64,000 nucleotides of DNA, taken from assembly GCA_964242925.1 (NCBI GenBank), contig CAXTBW010000005.1, positions 1 through 64,000 of the forward strand, read 5' to 3'. A program made the translations under genes and the position numbers. The notes under the pieces are model-generated. The model worked only from the letters and a program-made list of their open reading frames with translations. It searched no databases and was not told where the DNA came from. Source of the DNA: LMUY01 sp964242925 (lineage in GTDB: Bacteria; Pseudomonadota; Alphaproteobacteria; Acetobacterales; Acetobacteraceae). Within the stretch, counting starts at the first letter, position 1. Each line of letters opens with the position of its first letter. Of the stretch, positions 1 to 8,531 are shown piece by piece.

Positions 1-475
1 TGGCCAGCACCACGGGGCTGACCTCGCGCACGCCCTGGAACACGTTGAAGAACACCACGAAGAACACCAGCGTCACGCCCAGCGCCACCTTGGACCAGAT
101 GCCGAGCCCGAACCACAGCGCGAAGATCGGCGCGAAAATCAGCCGCGGCATCGAGTTGGCGGCCTTGATGAACGGGTCCAGCACGCGCGCCGTGGTCGGG
201 CTGAGCGCCAGCCAGAGCCCGGCGACCAGCCCCGACGCCGAGCCGATCGCGAAGCCGAGCAGGGTCTCGAGCAGCGTGTTGGCGAGGTGCCGCCAGATCG
301 TGCCGCTGGTGAACCAGCGGACCAGGCGCTCCAGCACGCCGACCGGGTCGCCGAAGAAGAACTGCGGCAGGATGTCGGTCGTGACCAGCACCCACCACAG
401 CGCGAACACGCCCACCAGCAGCGCGAGCTGCAAGCCAAGCACCGAACGCGGCGGCCTATCCTTGGCTGTCGGCAT
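1..475 (-). CDS. ABC importer permease, nitrate/sulfonate/taurine type (3' part beyond window)
   Basis: This is the inner-membrane channel subunit of an ABC importer of the SsuC/TauC/NrtB class. The visible 158 residues begin MPTAKDRPPR, followed at once by a hydrophobic helix (about residues 13-30) and further membrane stretches, including one rich in small residues (LLGFAIGSASGL). Base 1 of the window cuts the gene, so the C-terminal part is missing. I did not find the EAA loop that contacts the ATPase; it probably lies beyond the edge. The ATG at 475 overlaps the end of the upstream ATPase gene by 20 bases, which suggests translational coupling. Substrate cannot be told: nitrate, sulfonates, taurine, pyrimidine precursors and other small molecules all use this family. 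Confidence 0.8.
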   Translation of the reverse strand, partial: MPTAKDRPPRSVLGLQLALLVGVFALWWVLVTTDILPQFFFGDPVGVLERLVRWFTSGTIWRHLANTLLETLLGFAIGSASGLVAGLWLALSPTTARVLDPFIKAANSMPRLIFAPIFALWFGLGIWSKVALGVTLVFFVVFFNVFQGVREVSPVVLA

Positions 476-1304
476 GGCTTTTCAGGACCTCTTTCTTGAG
501 GACCTGCCAGATCGCGGTGTGCAGCTCCAGGAAATGCTGCGTCAGCCGGATCTCCGACACCTCGCGCGGGCGCGGCAGGTCGACCGTGAACTCCGCCACC
601 GGGCGCGTACCGGGCCCGGCGGCCAATACGACGACGCGGTCGGCGAGCGAGATCGCCTCCTCGAGATCGTGCGTTACGAAGATAACCGACTTGCGGTCCG
701 CCTGCCAGATCGCCAGCAGCTCGTCTTCCATCAACTGCCGGGTCTGCACGTCCAGCGCGCTGAACGGCTCGTCCATCAGCAGGATTGGCGGGTCCAACAC
801 CAGCGCCTGCGCCAGAGCCACGCGCTTGCGCATGCCTCCGGACATCTGGTGCGGGAAGCGGTCGGCGTGCGCGCGCAGCCCGACGCGGGCGAGCCAGTCG
901 CGCGCCTTGGCCACCGCCTCCGCGCGCGGCACGCGGTGGAACAGCAACCCCGCCATGATGTTGTCGAGCGCGGTGCGCCAAGGCATCAGCGCGTCCGCCT
1001 GAAACAGATAGGCCGCTTGCCGGTTCAGCCCGGCGAGCGGGTGGCCGAAGATGCGCACCTGGCCGGTGGAAGGGCGCAGCAGGCCGGAGGCGACGTTGAG
1101 CAGGGTCGACTTGCCGCAGCCGGTCGGGCCCACGACGGCGACGAACTCGTGCGCGGCAACGACCAGGTCGACGTCCGAGATCGCGGTATAGGCCGCCGCC
1201 CCCTTAGCGCCGGCGAAGCGGCAGGTGACGTGTTCGAAGGCGATTGCGGGTTCGGCGGCCTCAGTTGGCGGTGGGCGGAACGCGCTGGACAAAGCTGTTG
1301 TCAT
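456..1304 (-). CDS. ABC importer ATP-binding protein, SsuB/TauB/NrtD-like
   Basis: This cytoplasmic ATPase (282 aa, normal for the family is about 255-280) powers the importer formed with the neighbouring permease and binding protein. It has a Walker A motif (VGPTGCGKSTLLN), an ABC signature (MSGGMRKRVALAQAL), a Walker B followed by LLMDEPFSALD, and a switch histidine in VIFVTHDLEEA. The ATG at 1304 lies inside the 3' end of the binding-protein gene (44-base overlap), and its own end overlaps the permease start. The operon order is therefore binding protein, ATPase, permease. A somewhat later start before the first beta strand (AIAFEHVTCRF) is possible because the first 18 residues look like a linker. 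Confidence 0.88.
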   Translation of the reverse strand: MTTALSSAFRPPPTEAAEPAIAFEHVTCRFAGAKGAAAYTAISDVDLVVAAHEFVAVVGPTGCGKSTLLNVASGLLRPSTGQVRIFGHPLAGLNRQAAYLFQADALMPWRTALDNIMAGLLFHRVPRAEAVAKARDWLARVGLRAHADRFPHQMSGGMRKRVALAQALVLDPPILLMDEPFSALDVQTRQLMEDELLAIWQADRKSVIFVTHDLEEAISLADRVVVLAAGPGTRPVAEFTVDLPRPREVSEIRLTQHFLELHTAIWQVLKKEVLKSHADSQG

Positions 1305-2268
1305 AGGTCGCCTCCAGCTTGATCTTCGCGTTGCGCACGCCCGCGTCGAATGCGCTCAGCACCTTCAGCACGGTCGCCGCCGCCTCGGGCGTGATCAGGC
1401 CGTCAGGCGAGTAGCAGGTCCGCATGGCGCCCATGGCCTTCAGGTAGAGCGCGCGATTGCCGAGCAGGTACTCCTCGGGCAGCGCGTCGGCGATCTGGTC
1501 GGGGGTGGCGGCCGCCATCCAGCGCTCCGCCCGCACGACCGCGTTGGTGATCGCCTGCACGGTGTGCGGGTTCTTCGCGACGTAGGCGGTGGTCGTGTAG
1601 ACGCTGGCCTCCGGATAGGGGCCGCCGAAAACCGCCTCGCTGGTGGCGGGGGTGCGCATGTCGACCATGTCCGTCGAGTCGCCGCTGGACTCGAGGATGG
1701 TGAGCACGGGGTCGCTGTTGATCATGGCGTCAATTTGGCCGGAGCGCATGGCCGCGACGGCGCCCGCGGAGGTGCCGACGCCGATGACCGAGACGTCCGC
1801 CGGGTCGAGCCCGGCCTTCGCGAGGATGAAGTTCAGCACCATGTGCGTGCTGGACCCGGGGGCGCTGACGCCGACGTTAAGTCCGCTCAGGTCCTTGGCC
1901 GTCTTGTAGGCCGCGAGCCGGCGTTTGGAGACTTCCAGCGCGAAGCCGGGGCAGCGGATTTCCTGGACGAACGCGACCAGGCTTTGGTGCTTGGCCGCCA
2001 TGGTGAGCGTGTTGGAGTAGGCGCCCGACACGACGTCCAGGCTGCCGCCCATGAGCGCCTCCAGCGCCTTGGACCCGCCGGGGAACGCGCTGATCTCGAC
2101 GTCGAGGCCCTCGTCCTTGAAGTAGCCTTTGCGTTCCGCGATGATCACCGGCAGGTAGGTCAGGCCTAATGAGGCGGTTCCAATTGCGACTTGATGACGC
2201 TCGACCGGCTCAGCCGCGCGCGCTGGGAGGGCAAGGAGCGCCAACGTCAATATCGTCAACACCGTCAT
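1261..2268 (-). CDS. ABC transporter periplasmic substrate-binding protein, NMT1/SsuA-like
   Basis: This periplasmic binding protein (335 aa) of the NMT1/SsuA/TauA fold is the first gene of the importer operon. A Sec-type signal (MTVLTILTLALLALPARA, cleavage probably after ARA) precedes a mature domain containing the family features LTYLPVIIAERKGYFKDEGLD and GGSKALEALMGGSLDVVSG. The frame stays open far upstream, but that part is translation through an intergenic repeat and then antisense to leuB, so I chose the ATG at 2266-2268, directly before the signal peptide. This start codon lies inside the left arm of a repeat copy (2263-2388), so initiation signals come from the repeat. TTG/GTG codons just downstream are alternatives. 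Ligand unknown. Confidence 0.82.
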   Translation of the reverse strand: MTVLTILTLALLALPARAAEPVERHQVAIGTASLGLTYLPVIIAERKGYFKDEGLDVEISAFPGGSKALEALMGGSLDVVSGAYSNTLTMAAKHQSLVAFVQEIRCPGFALEVSKRRLAAYKTAKDLSGLNVGVSAPGSSTHMVLNFILAKAGLDPADVSVIGVGTSAGAVAAMRSGQIDAMINSDPVLTILESSGDSTDMVDMRTPATSEAVFGGPYPEASVYTTTAYVAKNPHTVQAITNAVVRAERWMAAATPDQIADALPEEYLLGNRALYLKAMGAMRTCYSPDGLITPEAAATVLKVLSAFDAGVRNAKIKLEATYDNSFVQRVPPTAN

Positions 2269-2388
2269 GCCAGGGCTTGACCCTGGCATCCACGGCGCCC
2301 AAGCAGCGCCGGCCCGTCGCGTCGAGATGCGGAACCGCTTTGGCGTCGGCGCCCCGTAGACACCAGGGTCAAGCCTTGGCATGACGGT
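2263..2388. repeat. Paired palindromic intergenic repeat, family A copy 1
   Basis: Two inverted arms of roughly 35 bases flank a unique centre. The left arm reads CGTCATGCCAGGGCTTGACC onward and the right arm is its near reverse complement, ending GGCATGACGGT. Each arm is itself a short hairpin (GCCAGGG, loop, CCCTGGC). Four more copies occur at 36721-36847, 47064-47206, 54246-54366 and 63636-63776. This copy fills most of the space between leuB and the importer operon and contains the start codon of the binding-protein gene. No transposase is present, so it is REP/BIME-like rather than an insertion sequence. Confidence 0.85.
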
Positions 2389-2411
2389 GCGGGGGACGGT
2401 ATGGGGGCGCC

Positions 2412-3485
2412 TCACGCCGCGAGGTCCAGCGCGGCCGCCACCGCGTCGCCCATCTCCGCCGTGCCGACGCGGCGGGTTCCCTCCTGCATGATGTCCCCGG
2501 TGCGGTAGCCGGCGGCCAGCACGCTGCGGACGGCGCGTTCGACGCGGTTCGCCTCCTCTGGCAGGCCTAGCGAATACCGCAGCATCATCGCCGACGACAG
2601 GATCGAAGCCAGCGGGTTGGCGATATCGCGACCGGCGATGTCGGGCGCCGATCCGTGCACCGGCTCGAACAGGCCCAGGGTCCCGGCGCCCATCGACGCG
2701 GAGGGCAGCATGCCGATCGACCCGGTCAGCATCGCCGCCGCATCCGACAGGATGTCGCCGAACACGTTGCCGGTGACGATCACGTCGAACTGCTTGGGCG
2801 CGCGAATCAACTGCATGCACGCGGCGTCGATATACAGATGCGACAGTTCGACGTCGGGGTATTCGCGCCCGACCTCCATCACCACCTCGCGCCACAGCTG
2901 CATCGTCTCCAGCACGTTCGCCTTGTCGACCGAACACAGCTTGCCCCGCCGCACCCGCGCCGCCTTGAACCCGACATGCGCGATGCGGGCAATCTCGTCC
3001 TCGCTGTAGCGCATCGTGTTGATGCCGACGCGCTTGCCGTCCTCCATATGCACCCCGCGCGGTTCACCGAAGTACAAGTCGCCGTTCAGCTCGCGCAGGA
3101 TCAGCATGTCCACCCCGGCGACGATCTCGGGCCGCAGCGTGGACGCGCCGATCAGCTCGTCGAACAGCATCGCCGGGCGGTAGTTCGCGAACAGGCTGAG
3201 TTGCTTGCGCAGCTTCAGCAACCCCGCACCGGGCCGCTTGGTTCGGTCCGGGATCTCGTCCGTCGGGCCGCCAACCGAGCCGAACAGGATCGCGTCCGAA
3301 GCGCCGGCCAGCGCCAGCGTCTCGTCCGGCAGCGGCACGCCGGCGGCGTCCACGCCGGCCTGCCCGATCGGCGCTTCCGTCATCTGCAGGTCCAACCGGT
3401 TGCCGGCCAGCGCGCGCAGCACCTTGACCGATTGCGCCGTCACTTCGGGCCCGATGCCATCGCCTGCCAACACTGCGATCTTCAT
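2412..3485 (-). CDS. leuB: 3-isopropylmalate dehydrogenase
   Basis: LeuB oxidatively decarboxylates (2R,3S)-3-isopropylmalate to 2-oxoisocaproate with NAD+, the third step of leucine biosynthesis in the cytoplasm. The 357-residue length is normal. Visible family features are MKIAVLAGDGIGPEV at the N-terminus, the substrate-binding arginine region (RELNGDLYFGEPRG), and the cofactor/metal region GSAPDIAGRDIANPLASILS. Its ATG overlaps the leuD stop by four bases, making it the last gene of a leuC-leuD-leuB operon. Identification is secure from family motifs and context. Confidence 0.97.
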   Translation of the reverse strand: MKIAVLAGDGIGPEVTAQSVKVLRALAGNRLDLQMTEAPIGQAGVDAAGVPLPDETLALAGASDAILFGSVGGPTDEIPDRTKRPGAGLLKLRKQLSLFANYRPAMLFDELIGASTLRPEIVAGVDMLILRELNGDLYFGEPRGVHMEDGKRVGINTMRYSEDEIARIAHVGFKAARVRRGKLCSVDKANVLETMQLWREVVMEVGREYPDVELSHLYIDAACMQLIRAPKQFDVIVTGNVFGDILSDAAAMLTGSIGMLPSASMGAGTLGLFEPVHGSAPDIAGRDIANPLASILSSAMMLRYSLGLPEEANRVERAVRSVLAAGYRTGDIMQEGTRRVGTAEMGDAVAAALDLAA

Positions 3486-4084
3486 GCCGCGTTCTCCCGT
3501 CCGTAGCGATTTTCAAACGCGGCGATCTCGGCCGCGTGCTCCAGGGTAAAGCCGATCTCGTCGACGCCGTTCAGCAGGCAGTGCTTGGCGAACGGGTCGA
3601 TGTCGAAGCCGTGCTGCGCGCCGTCCGGCAGGGTGACGGTCTGCGAGGGCAAGTCGACGGCAACCTGCGCGCCGGGCGAAGCGGCCAGTTGGTCCAGCAG
3701 GTCCGTGACCACGGCAGCGGGCAACGCCACCGGCAACATGCCGTTCTTGAGGCAGTTGTTGCGGAAGATGTCGCCGAAGCTGGGCGCGATGGCGACGCGG
3801 AAGCCGTAGTCGAACAGCGCCCACACCGCATTTTCGCGCGACGATCCGCAGGCGAAGTTCCGCTCCCCCACCACGATGCGCGACTCGCGGAACGCCGGCT
3901 GGTTGAGCACGAAATCCGGCCGTTCGGCGCCGTTCCCGTCGAAGCGCAGATCGCGGAACAGGCATTCCGCCAGGCCCAGATCACGGTCGCGGCTGAGGAA
4001 GCGCGCGGGTATGATCTGGTCGGTGTCGAAGTTCGGCTGCGCGATCGGCAGCGCCGACGCCGTCAGCGCGATGAAGGGCGTCAT
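3482..4084 (-). CDS. leuD: 3-isopropylmalate dehydratase small subunit
   Basis: LeuD (200 aa) is the swivel-domain small subunit that pairs with LeuC to isomerise 2-isopropylmalate to 3-isopropylmalate. Family features seen are NFDTDQIIPARFL near the N-terminus, the FACGSSRENAVWAL loop, and FRNNCLKNGMLPV. The ATG at 4084 overlaps the leuC stop by four bases and its own stop overlaps leuB in the same way, so the three proteins are translationally coupled. The frame continues upstream, but that part is antisense or shifted leuC sequence. The length matches the roughly 200 residues usual for bacterial LeuD. Confidence 0.97.
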   Translation of the reverse strand: MTPFIALTASALPIAQPNFDTDQIIPARFLSRDRDLGLAECLFRDLRFDGNGAERPDFVLNQPAFRESRIVVGERNFACGSSRENAVWALFDYGFRVAIAPSFGDIFRNNCLKNGMLPVALPAAVVTDLLDQLAASPGAQVAVDLPSQTVTLPDGAQHGFDIDPFAKHCLLNGVDEIGFTLEHAAEIAAFENRYGRENAA

Positions 4085-5502
4085 GCGGCGCCCAGCGCGC
4101 GAAAGTCCGTCAGTCGTCCGGTGATCGCGGTCGCGGCCGCCATGGCCGGGCTCATCAGGTGCGTGCGCGCGCCCGGCCCCTGGCGGCCGACGAAGTTGCG
4201 GTTGGAGGTCGAGGCGCAGCGCTGCCCGGGCGCCACGATCTCGCCGTTGGTGCCCAGGCACATGGAGCAGCCGGCCTGCCGCCACTCGAATCCGGCGTCG
4301 GTCAGCACGCGGTCCAGCCCCTCCGCCTCGGCCTGCAGCTTGATGAGCCCGCTGCCCGGCACCACCCAGGCTATAACGCCGTCCGCCACGCGCCGCCCCT
4401 TCGCAACGGCGGCGGCGGCGCGCAGATCCTCGATGCGGCTGTTGGTGCACGAGCCGATGAACACCCGGTCCACCGCCACGTCGGCCAGGCGCACGCCGGG
4501 CGCCAGGCCCATGTAGTCAAGCGCGCGCAGCATCGACGCGCGGCGCTCGGGGTCTGGCTCGTTCGCCGGGTCGGGAACGGCGCCGGTGATGGGCAGCGCG
4601 TTCTCCGGGCTGGTGCCCCAGGTGACCATCGGGGCGATGGCGGCGGCGTCCAGCGTGACCTCGGTGTCGAACACCGCGCCCTCGTCGGTCGGCAAGCGTC
4701 GCCAGCGCTGCACCGCCTCGTCCCAGGCGGCGCCTTTCGGGGCGTAGGGGCGGCCTTTCAGGTAGGCGTAGGTCGTCTCGTCCGGCGCCACCATGCCGGC
4801 GCGGCCACCCGCCTCGATCGACATGTTGCACAGCGTCAACCGGCCCTCGATCGACAAGCCGCGTATCGCGCTCCCCGCATACTCGATCGCGTGCCCGGTG
4901 GCGCCCGCCGCGCCGATATGGGCGATTATCGCGAGGATGACGTCCTTGCCGGTGACGCCCGGGTCCAACGCGCCCTCCACGAACACGCGCATCGTCTTCG
5001 GCTTGCGCTGCCACAGGGTCTGCGTGGCCAGCACGTGCTCCACCTCGGACGACCCGATGCCGAACGCCAGCGCGCCGACAGCGCCGTGGGTGGAGGTGTG
5101 GCTGTCGCCGCAGACGAGCAGCGCGCCCGGCTGGCTGATGCCCTCCTCGGGGCCGACGATGTGGACGATGCCCTGACGCGGGTCGTTCAGGCCGAACAGC
5201 GTCACCCCGTTGCGCGCTGTGTTCTCGGACAGCGTTTCCACCATGCCCCGGCGTTCGAGGTCCGGAATGTCCGCCACGTCGCGGCTGGAGGTGAGCACGT
5301 AATGGTCGGGCGTGGCGAAGGTGCGCGCCGGGGCGCGGACCGGCAGGTCGCGCTCGCGCAAGCGGCGGAAGGCGGGGCCCGAGCCGTCATGGACCAGGTG
5401 GGTGTCGACGTACAGCAAGGTTTGGCCGTCCGGACGCTCCAGCACGGTGTGCCGGGCCCAGATCTTCTCGAACAGCGTGCGCGGGTCGCCTTCGCCTGCC
5501 AT
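4081..5502 (-). CDS. leuC: 3-isopropylmalate dehydratase large subunit
   Basis: LeuC (473 aa) is the aconitase-type catalytic subunit that carries a [4Fe-4S] cluster. The three cluster cysteines are visible: Cys352 in GSCTNSRIED and Cys412/Cys415 in GCSMCLGTNGE. The N-terminus (TLFEKIWARHTV) and the HEGI-type segment (IVHIVGPEEGISQPG) are also as expected. It is first in the leuC-leuD-leuB operon and transcribed divergently from the SDR gene at 5598; the 95-base spacer presumably holds both promoters, but I could not assign boxes with confidence. No leader peptide or riboswitch was recognised in that spacer. Confidence 0.97.
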   Translation of the reverse strand: MAGEGDPRTLFEKIWARHTVLERPDGQTLLYVDTHLVHDGSGPAFRRLRERDLPVRAPARTFATPDHYVLTSSRDVADIPDLERRGMVETLSENTARNGVTLFGLNDPRQGIVHIVGPEEGISQPGALLVCGDSHTSTHGAVGALAFGIGSSEVEHVLATQTLWQRKPKTMRVFVEGALDPGVTGKDVILAIIAHIGAAGATGHAIEYAGSAIRGLSIEGRLTLCNMSIEAGGRAGMVAPDETTYAYLKGRPYAPKGAAWDEAVQRWRRLPTDEGAVFDTEVTLDAAAIAPMVTWGTSPENALPITGAVPDPANEPDPERRASMLRALDYMGLAPGVRLADVAVDRVFIGSCTNSRIEDLRAAAAVAKGRRVADGVIAWVVPGSGLIKLQAEAEGLDRVLTDAGFEWRQAGCSMCLGTNGEIVAPGQRCASTSNRNFVGRQGPGARTHLMSPAMAAATAITGRLTDFRALGAA

Positions 5503-5597
5503 GTCGCCTTCTCCCTGCCGGCCTCTGTGGGTCGGCTGGGCGAAACCCTATCTCGAGACTGCACGCTTGCCTACACCCGCCTTTACGGAGACGCATC

Positions 5598-6281
5598 ATG
5601 ACGCAGACTGCCCTGATCCTCGGCGCCTCGCGCGGCCTCGGCCTGGCGATGGCGGCGGAATATCTCGCCCGCAGGTGGGACGTGGTGGCGACCGTGCGCG
5701 GATCGTCGCGCACCGGGCTGCACGACCTGGCGGAGAAGCACGCCAACCTCGTGGTCGAGACGCTGGACATCACTGATGCTGCGGGGCTGGAGTCGTTGCG
5801 AGGCCGCCTGTCGGCGCGGCGGTTCGACCTGCTGTTCGTGAACGCTGGGGTGTCGAACGGCGCGGCGGAGACGGTCGCCGAGGTCAGCACGGAGGAGTTC
5901 ACCCGGGTAATGATCACCAACACGCTCAGCCCGATGCGCTGCATCGAGGCGCTGCAAGGGCTGGTGCCGGCCGGCGGCACGATCGGGGCGATGTCGTCCG
6001 GGCTGGGCAGCGTGACGAACAACGACCGCGGCGGGTGGGAGGTCTACCGGGCCAGCAAGGCGGCGCTGAACACGCTGATGCGCAGCTTCGCGGTGCGGAG
6101 CGGCGGCGATCGCAGCGTGGTGGTGATCGCGCCCGGGTGGGTGCGCACGGACATGGGCGGGCCGAACGCGACGCTGGATATCGGCACGAGCATCCCCGGC
6201 GTGGTGGACACGCTGGTCGCGCAGGCTGGGAAGCCGGGCGTGCGGTATTTGAACTACCTGGGGGAGACGGTGCCCTGGTGA
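5598..6281 (+). CDS. SDR-family NAD(P)-dependent oxidoreductase
   Basis: This short-chain dehydrogenase (227 aa) has a classical Rossmann start (ALILGASRGLG, TGxxxGxG-like), an NAG-type segment (LLFVNAGVS), a catalytic serine in SSGLGSV, and the YxxxK pair in VYRASKAALN. These residues show an active NAD(P)-linked oxidoreductase. It resembles C-factor/carbonyl-reductase-like SDRs of unknown substrate. The ATG at 5598 follows an AGACGC stretch with a weak Shine-Dalgarno. It is divergent from leuC and convergent with the alpha/beta hydrolase, separated from the latter by a hairpin repeat that could act as a bidirectional terminator. Confidence 0.85.
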   Translation: MTQTALILGASRGLGLAMAAEYLARRWDVVATVRGSSRTGLHDLAEKHANLVVETLDITDAAGLESLRGRLSARRFDLLFVNAGVSNGAAETVAEVSTEEFTRVMITNTLSPMRCIEALQGLVPAGGTIGAMSSGLGSVTNNDRGGWEVYRASKAALNTLMRSFAVRSGGDRSVVVIAPGWVRTDMGGPNATLDIGTSIPGVVDTLVAQAGKPGVRYLNYLGETVPW

Positions 6282-6290
6282 GTGCGCGGC

Positions 6291-6336
6291 TCCCCTCACC
6301 CCGGCCCTCTCCCGCAAGCGGGAGAGGGAGAGGGAA
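6291..6336. repeat. Hairpin repeat, family B, single arm; possible terminator
   Basis: The sequence CCCCTCACCCCGGCCCTCTC and following contains a perfect 11-bp stem with a two-base loop at 6305-6328 (CCCTCTCCCGC AA GCGGGAGAGGG). It lies between the convergent SDR and hydrolase stops. It matches arms of the paired repeats at 13031-13133, 16519-16625, 57453-57536 and 61250-61362. Its position suggests a transcription-terminating role, but no U-tract follows, so this is inference. Confidence 0.75.
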
Positions 6337-6347
6337 GTAGGGGCAGC

Positions 6348-7232
6348 CTACTTCTGCATACCTACGATTGATGCGGACAGCGCGCGCGGGTCGCGCTCGG
6401 GCCAGCGGCCGGCGTCCACCTGGGCCAGGAACTCGCCTACGATATGGTTGAACATGTCGGGCGCCTCGAGATTGATCGTGTGCCCGCAATTCGGCATCAC
6501 GGCCAGCGCGGCCGACGGGATCGTGCGCTTCATCAGCAGGCCCGGCGCCAGGCACGGCCAGTCCTCGTCGCCGGTGAGCACCAGCGTCGGCACGGCCAGC
6601 TTCGCCATCTCGCCGGTCAGCTCGTACAGCGACGGACGCTCCTTCTGGCAGCCGAGCTGGGTGTTGGCCGAGCCGAGCGCCGAATGTTCCGCCAGCGCCT
6701 GCTGGAACACGGCGAAACCGCGCGGGTCCTTGGCGAGGAACTGCACGCGCGTCGGGCCGAAGGCGTACTTCTCGGCGAACGCGGCCATGCCCTGGGTGCG
6801 CAGGAACGCCACGATGGTGTCGGCCTCGGCGCGGAACTGCTCGCGCCGGTCCGGCTCGGCGCCGTAGCCGCAACCGGCCACGCACAGGGACAGCGCGCGG
6901 CCCGGGTGGCGGAAGCCGAAATGCAGGGTGGCGAACCCGCCCATCGACAACCCGCAGACATGGGCCTGATCGATGCCGAGATGGTCCAGCACGGCCAGGA
7001 TGTCGTCGGCGGCTTGCGCCTGGCTGTAGGAGGACGGGCTCTCCGGCACGTCGGACGGCGTGTAGCCGCGGGCGGCGTAGGCGATGGCGCGGTAGCGGCG
7101 GCCGAAATGCTGCATCTGCAGTTCCCAGCTGCGGTGGTCGCCGGCGAACTCGTGCACGAAGATCAGCGGCGCGCCGCTCCCGGTCTCCTCGTAGTGCAGG
7201 CGGACCCCGTCGCTGGCGGTGGCGAATGGCAT
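6348..7232 (-). CDS. Alpha/beta-fold hydrolase
   Basis: This 294-residue alpha/beta hydrolase shows the oxyanion region (LIFVHEFAGDHRSW), the nucleophile elbow GLSMGG (serine nucleophile), an acid region (VLTGDEDWPC) and a catalytic histidine in NCGHTINLEAPDMF. It resembles 3-oxoadipate enol-lactonase and carboxylesterase relatives, but the substrate is not recognisable. The ATG at 7232 is preceded by a good Shine-Dalgarno (GAGGGGAAA), so the longer upstream frame was rejected. It diverges from the CoA-transferase at 7344, with a 111-base spacer. Confidence 0.88.
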   Translation of the reverse strand: MPFATASDGVRLHYEETGSGAPLIFVHEFAGDHRSWELQMQHFGRRYRAIAYAARGYTPSDVPESPSSYSQAQAADDILAVLDHLGIDQAHVCGLSMGGFATLHFGFRHPGRALSLCVAGCGYGAEPDRREQFRAEADTIVAFLRTQGMAAFAEKYAFGPTRVQFLAKDPRGFAVFQQALAEHSALGSANTQLGCQKERPSLYELTGEMAKLAVPTLVLTGDEDWPCLAPGLLMKRTIPSAALAVMPNCGHTINLEAPDMFNHIVGEFLAQVDAGRWPERDPRALSASIVGMQK

Positions 7233-7343
7233 GGCGTTTCCCCTCGAACAGGCCGCATCGTGCAACGCCCATGCCGCCGCGCCAAGGTTGCGGCCTCGCA
7301 TCGCGGGGGATATCACGGGGGTTGCTTCGGGAGAGGGTTCGGC

Positions 7344-8531
7344 ATGTCCGACGATGACCACGCGCTGCCGCTGGCGGGCCTTACTGTGCTCGATCTCACC
7401 CTCGCCCGCGCCGGCCCCACCTGCGTGCGCCACCTGGCCGATTGGGGCGCCTCCATTATCCGCGTGGAGCCGCCGGGCACGGGGGAAGACATCGCCGGCA
7501 ACCGCGACGGGCCGGACTTCCAGAACCTGCACCGCAACAAGCGCACCATCCGGCTGGACCTGAAGTCCACCGCCGGTCACGCCGCGTTCATGCGGCTGGC
7601 GGCCCAGGCGGACGTGCTGGTCGAGAACATGCGCGCGAACGTGAAGCACCGGCTGCACATCGCGTGGGACGACCTGCACGCAATCAACCCGCGGCTGGTC
7701 TACGGCAGCATCAGCGGCTTCGGCCAGGACGGCCCGTACGGCGCGCGCGCCGGGGTGGACCAGATCGCGCAGGGCATGGGCGGGCTGATGTCGATCACCG
7801 GGCTGCCGGGCCAGGGCCCCGTGCGCGTCGGCGTGCCCATCGCGGACCTGACCGCGGGCAACCTGCTGGCGCTCGGCATCATGACCGCGCTGTTCGATCG
7901 CTACCGCACCGGCAAGGGCCGCTGGGTCACCACCAGCCTGCTGGAGGCGCAAGTGTTCATGCTGGACTTCCAGGCCGCCCGCTGGCTGATGCGCGGCGAG
8001 GTGGCGGGCCAGGCCGGCAACGACCACCCGACCGGCATCCCCACGGGGGCGTTTCCCACGGCCGATGGCGCCATCAACATCGCCGCCAGTTCCGGCCGCA
8101 TGTTCAAGCGCTTCTGCGAGGCGATCGAACGTCCCGACTGGCTCGACAAGCCGGAGTGGAAGAACCAGGAAGGCCGCAGCGCCGACCGCAAGGCGATCAA
8201 CGCCGCAATCAGCGAGATCACCCGCACGCAGCCCTCCGCGCACTGGGTTGAGCTGTTCGAGGGCGCCGGCATCCCCTGCGGCCCGATCAACAGCATCGAC
8301 CAGGTGTTCGCCGACCCGCAGGTGCAGCATCTCGGCATCGCCACGCCGGTTACGCACCCCCGCTTGGGCGAACTGTCGCTGGTCGCCTCGCCGCTGAATT
8401 TTTCGGGCGTCAGCAAGGCGATCCGCAGCGCCACGCCTGACCCGGGCGCCGACACCGACGCCATATTGACCAAGGCTGGGCTCACGCCGGAGGAGATCGC
8501 CGCCATGCGCGCAGAAGGGTCCGCACAATGA
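7344..8531 (+). CDS. Family III CoA-transferase (CaiB/BaiF)
   Basis: This enzyme (395 aa) moves CoA between carboxylic acids. The family's catalytic aspartate is seen in VGVPIADLTAG, and the N-terminal region (LTVLDLTLARAGPTCVRHLADWGA) and the ENMRANVKHRL segment are typical. The ATG at 7344 follows a GGGAGAGGG Shine-Dalgarno. Its stop overlaps the ATG of the crotonase gene by four bases, so the CoA-transferase and crotonase probably act in one pathway, activating and then transforming an acid as its CoA ester. The particular acid cannot be read from the sequence. Confidence 0.92.
   Translation: MSDDDHALPLAGLTVLDLTLARAGPTCVRHLADWGASIIRVEPPGTGEDIAGNRDGPDFQNLHRNKRTIRLDLKSTAGHAAFMRLAAQADVLVENMRANVKHRLHIAWDDLHAINPRLVYGSISGFGQDGPYGARAGVDQIAQGMGGLMSITGLPGQGPVRVGVPIADLTAGNLLALGIMTALFDRYRTGKGRWVTTSLLEAQVFMLDFQAARWLMRGEVAGQAGNDHPTGIPTGAFPTADGAINIAASSGRMFKRFCEAIERPDWLDKPEWKNQEGRSADRKAINAAISEITRTQPSAHWVELFEGAGIPCGPINSIDQVFADPQVQHLGIATPVTHPRLGELSLVASPLNFSGVSKAIRSATPDPGADTDAILTKAGLTPEEIAAMRAEGSAQ

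Noticed and set aside
2269..2937. N-terminal extension of the NMT1-like binding protein upstream of 2268
   Set aside because: It reads through the repeat (typical PGSSPGM translation) and antisense to leuB, and would bury the signal peptide.
5503..5597. Leader peptide or T-box/attenuator ahead of leuC
   Set aside because: No Leu-codon run, no clear paired stem with U-tract; the 95-base spacer shows nothing convincing.
6305..6328. Hairpin as a classical intrinsic terminator
   Set aside because: The stem is perfect but no run of T follows on either strand, and the same arm occurs ahead of genes; kept as repeat with possible terminator role only.
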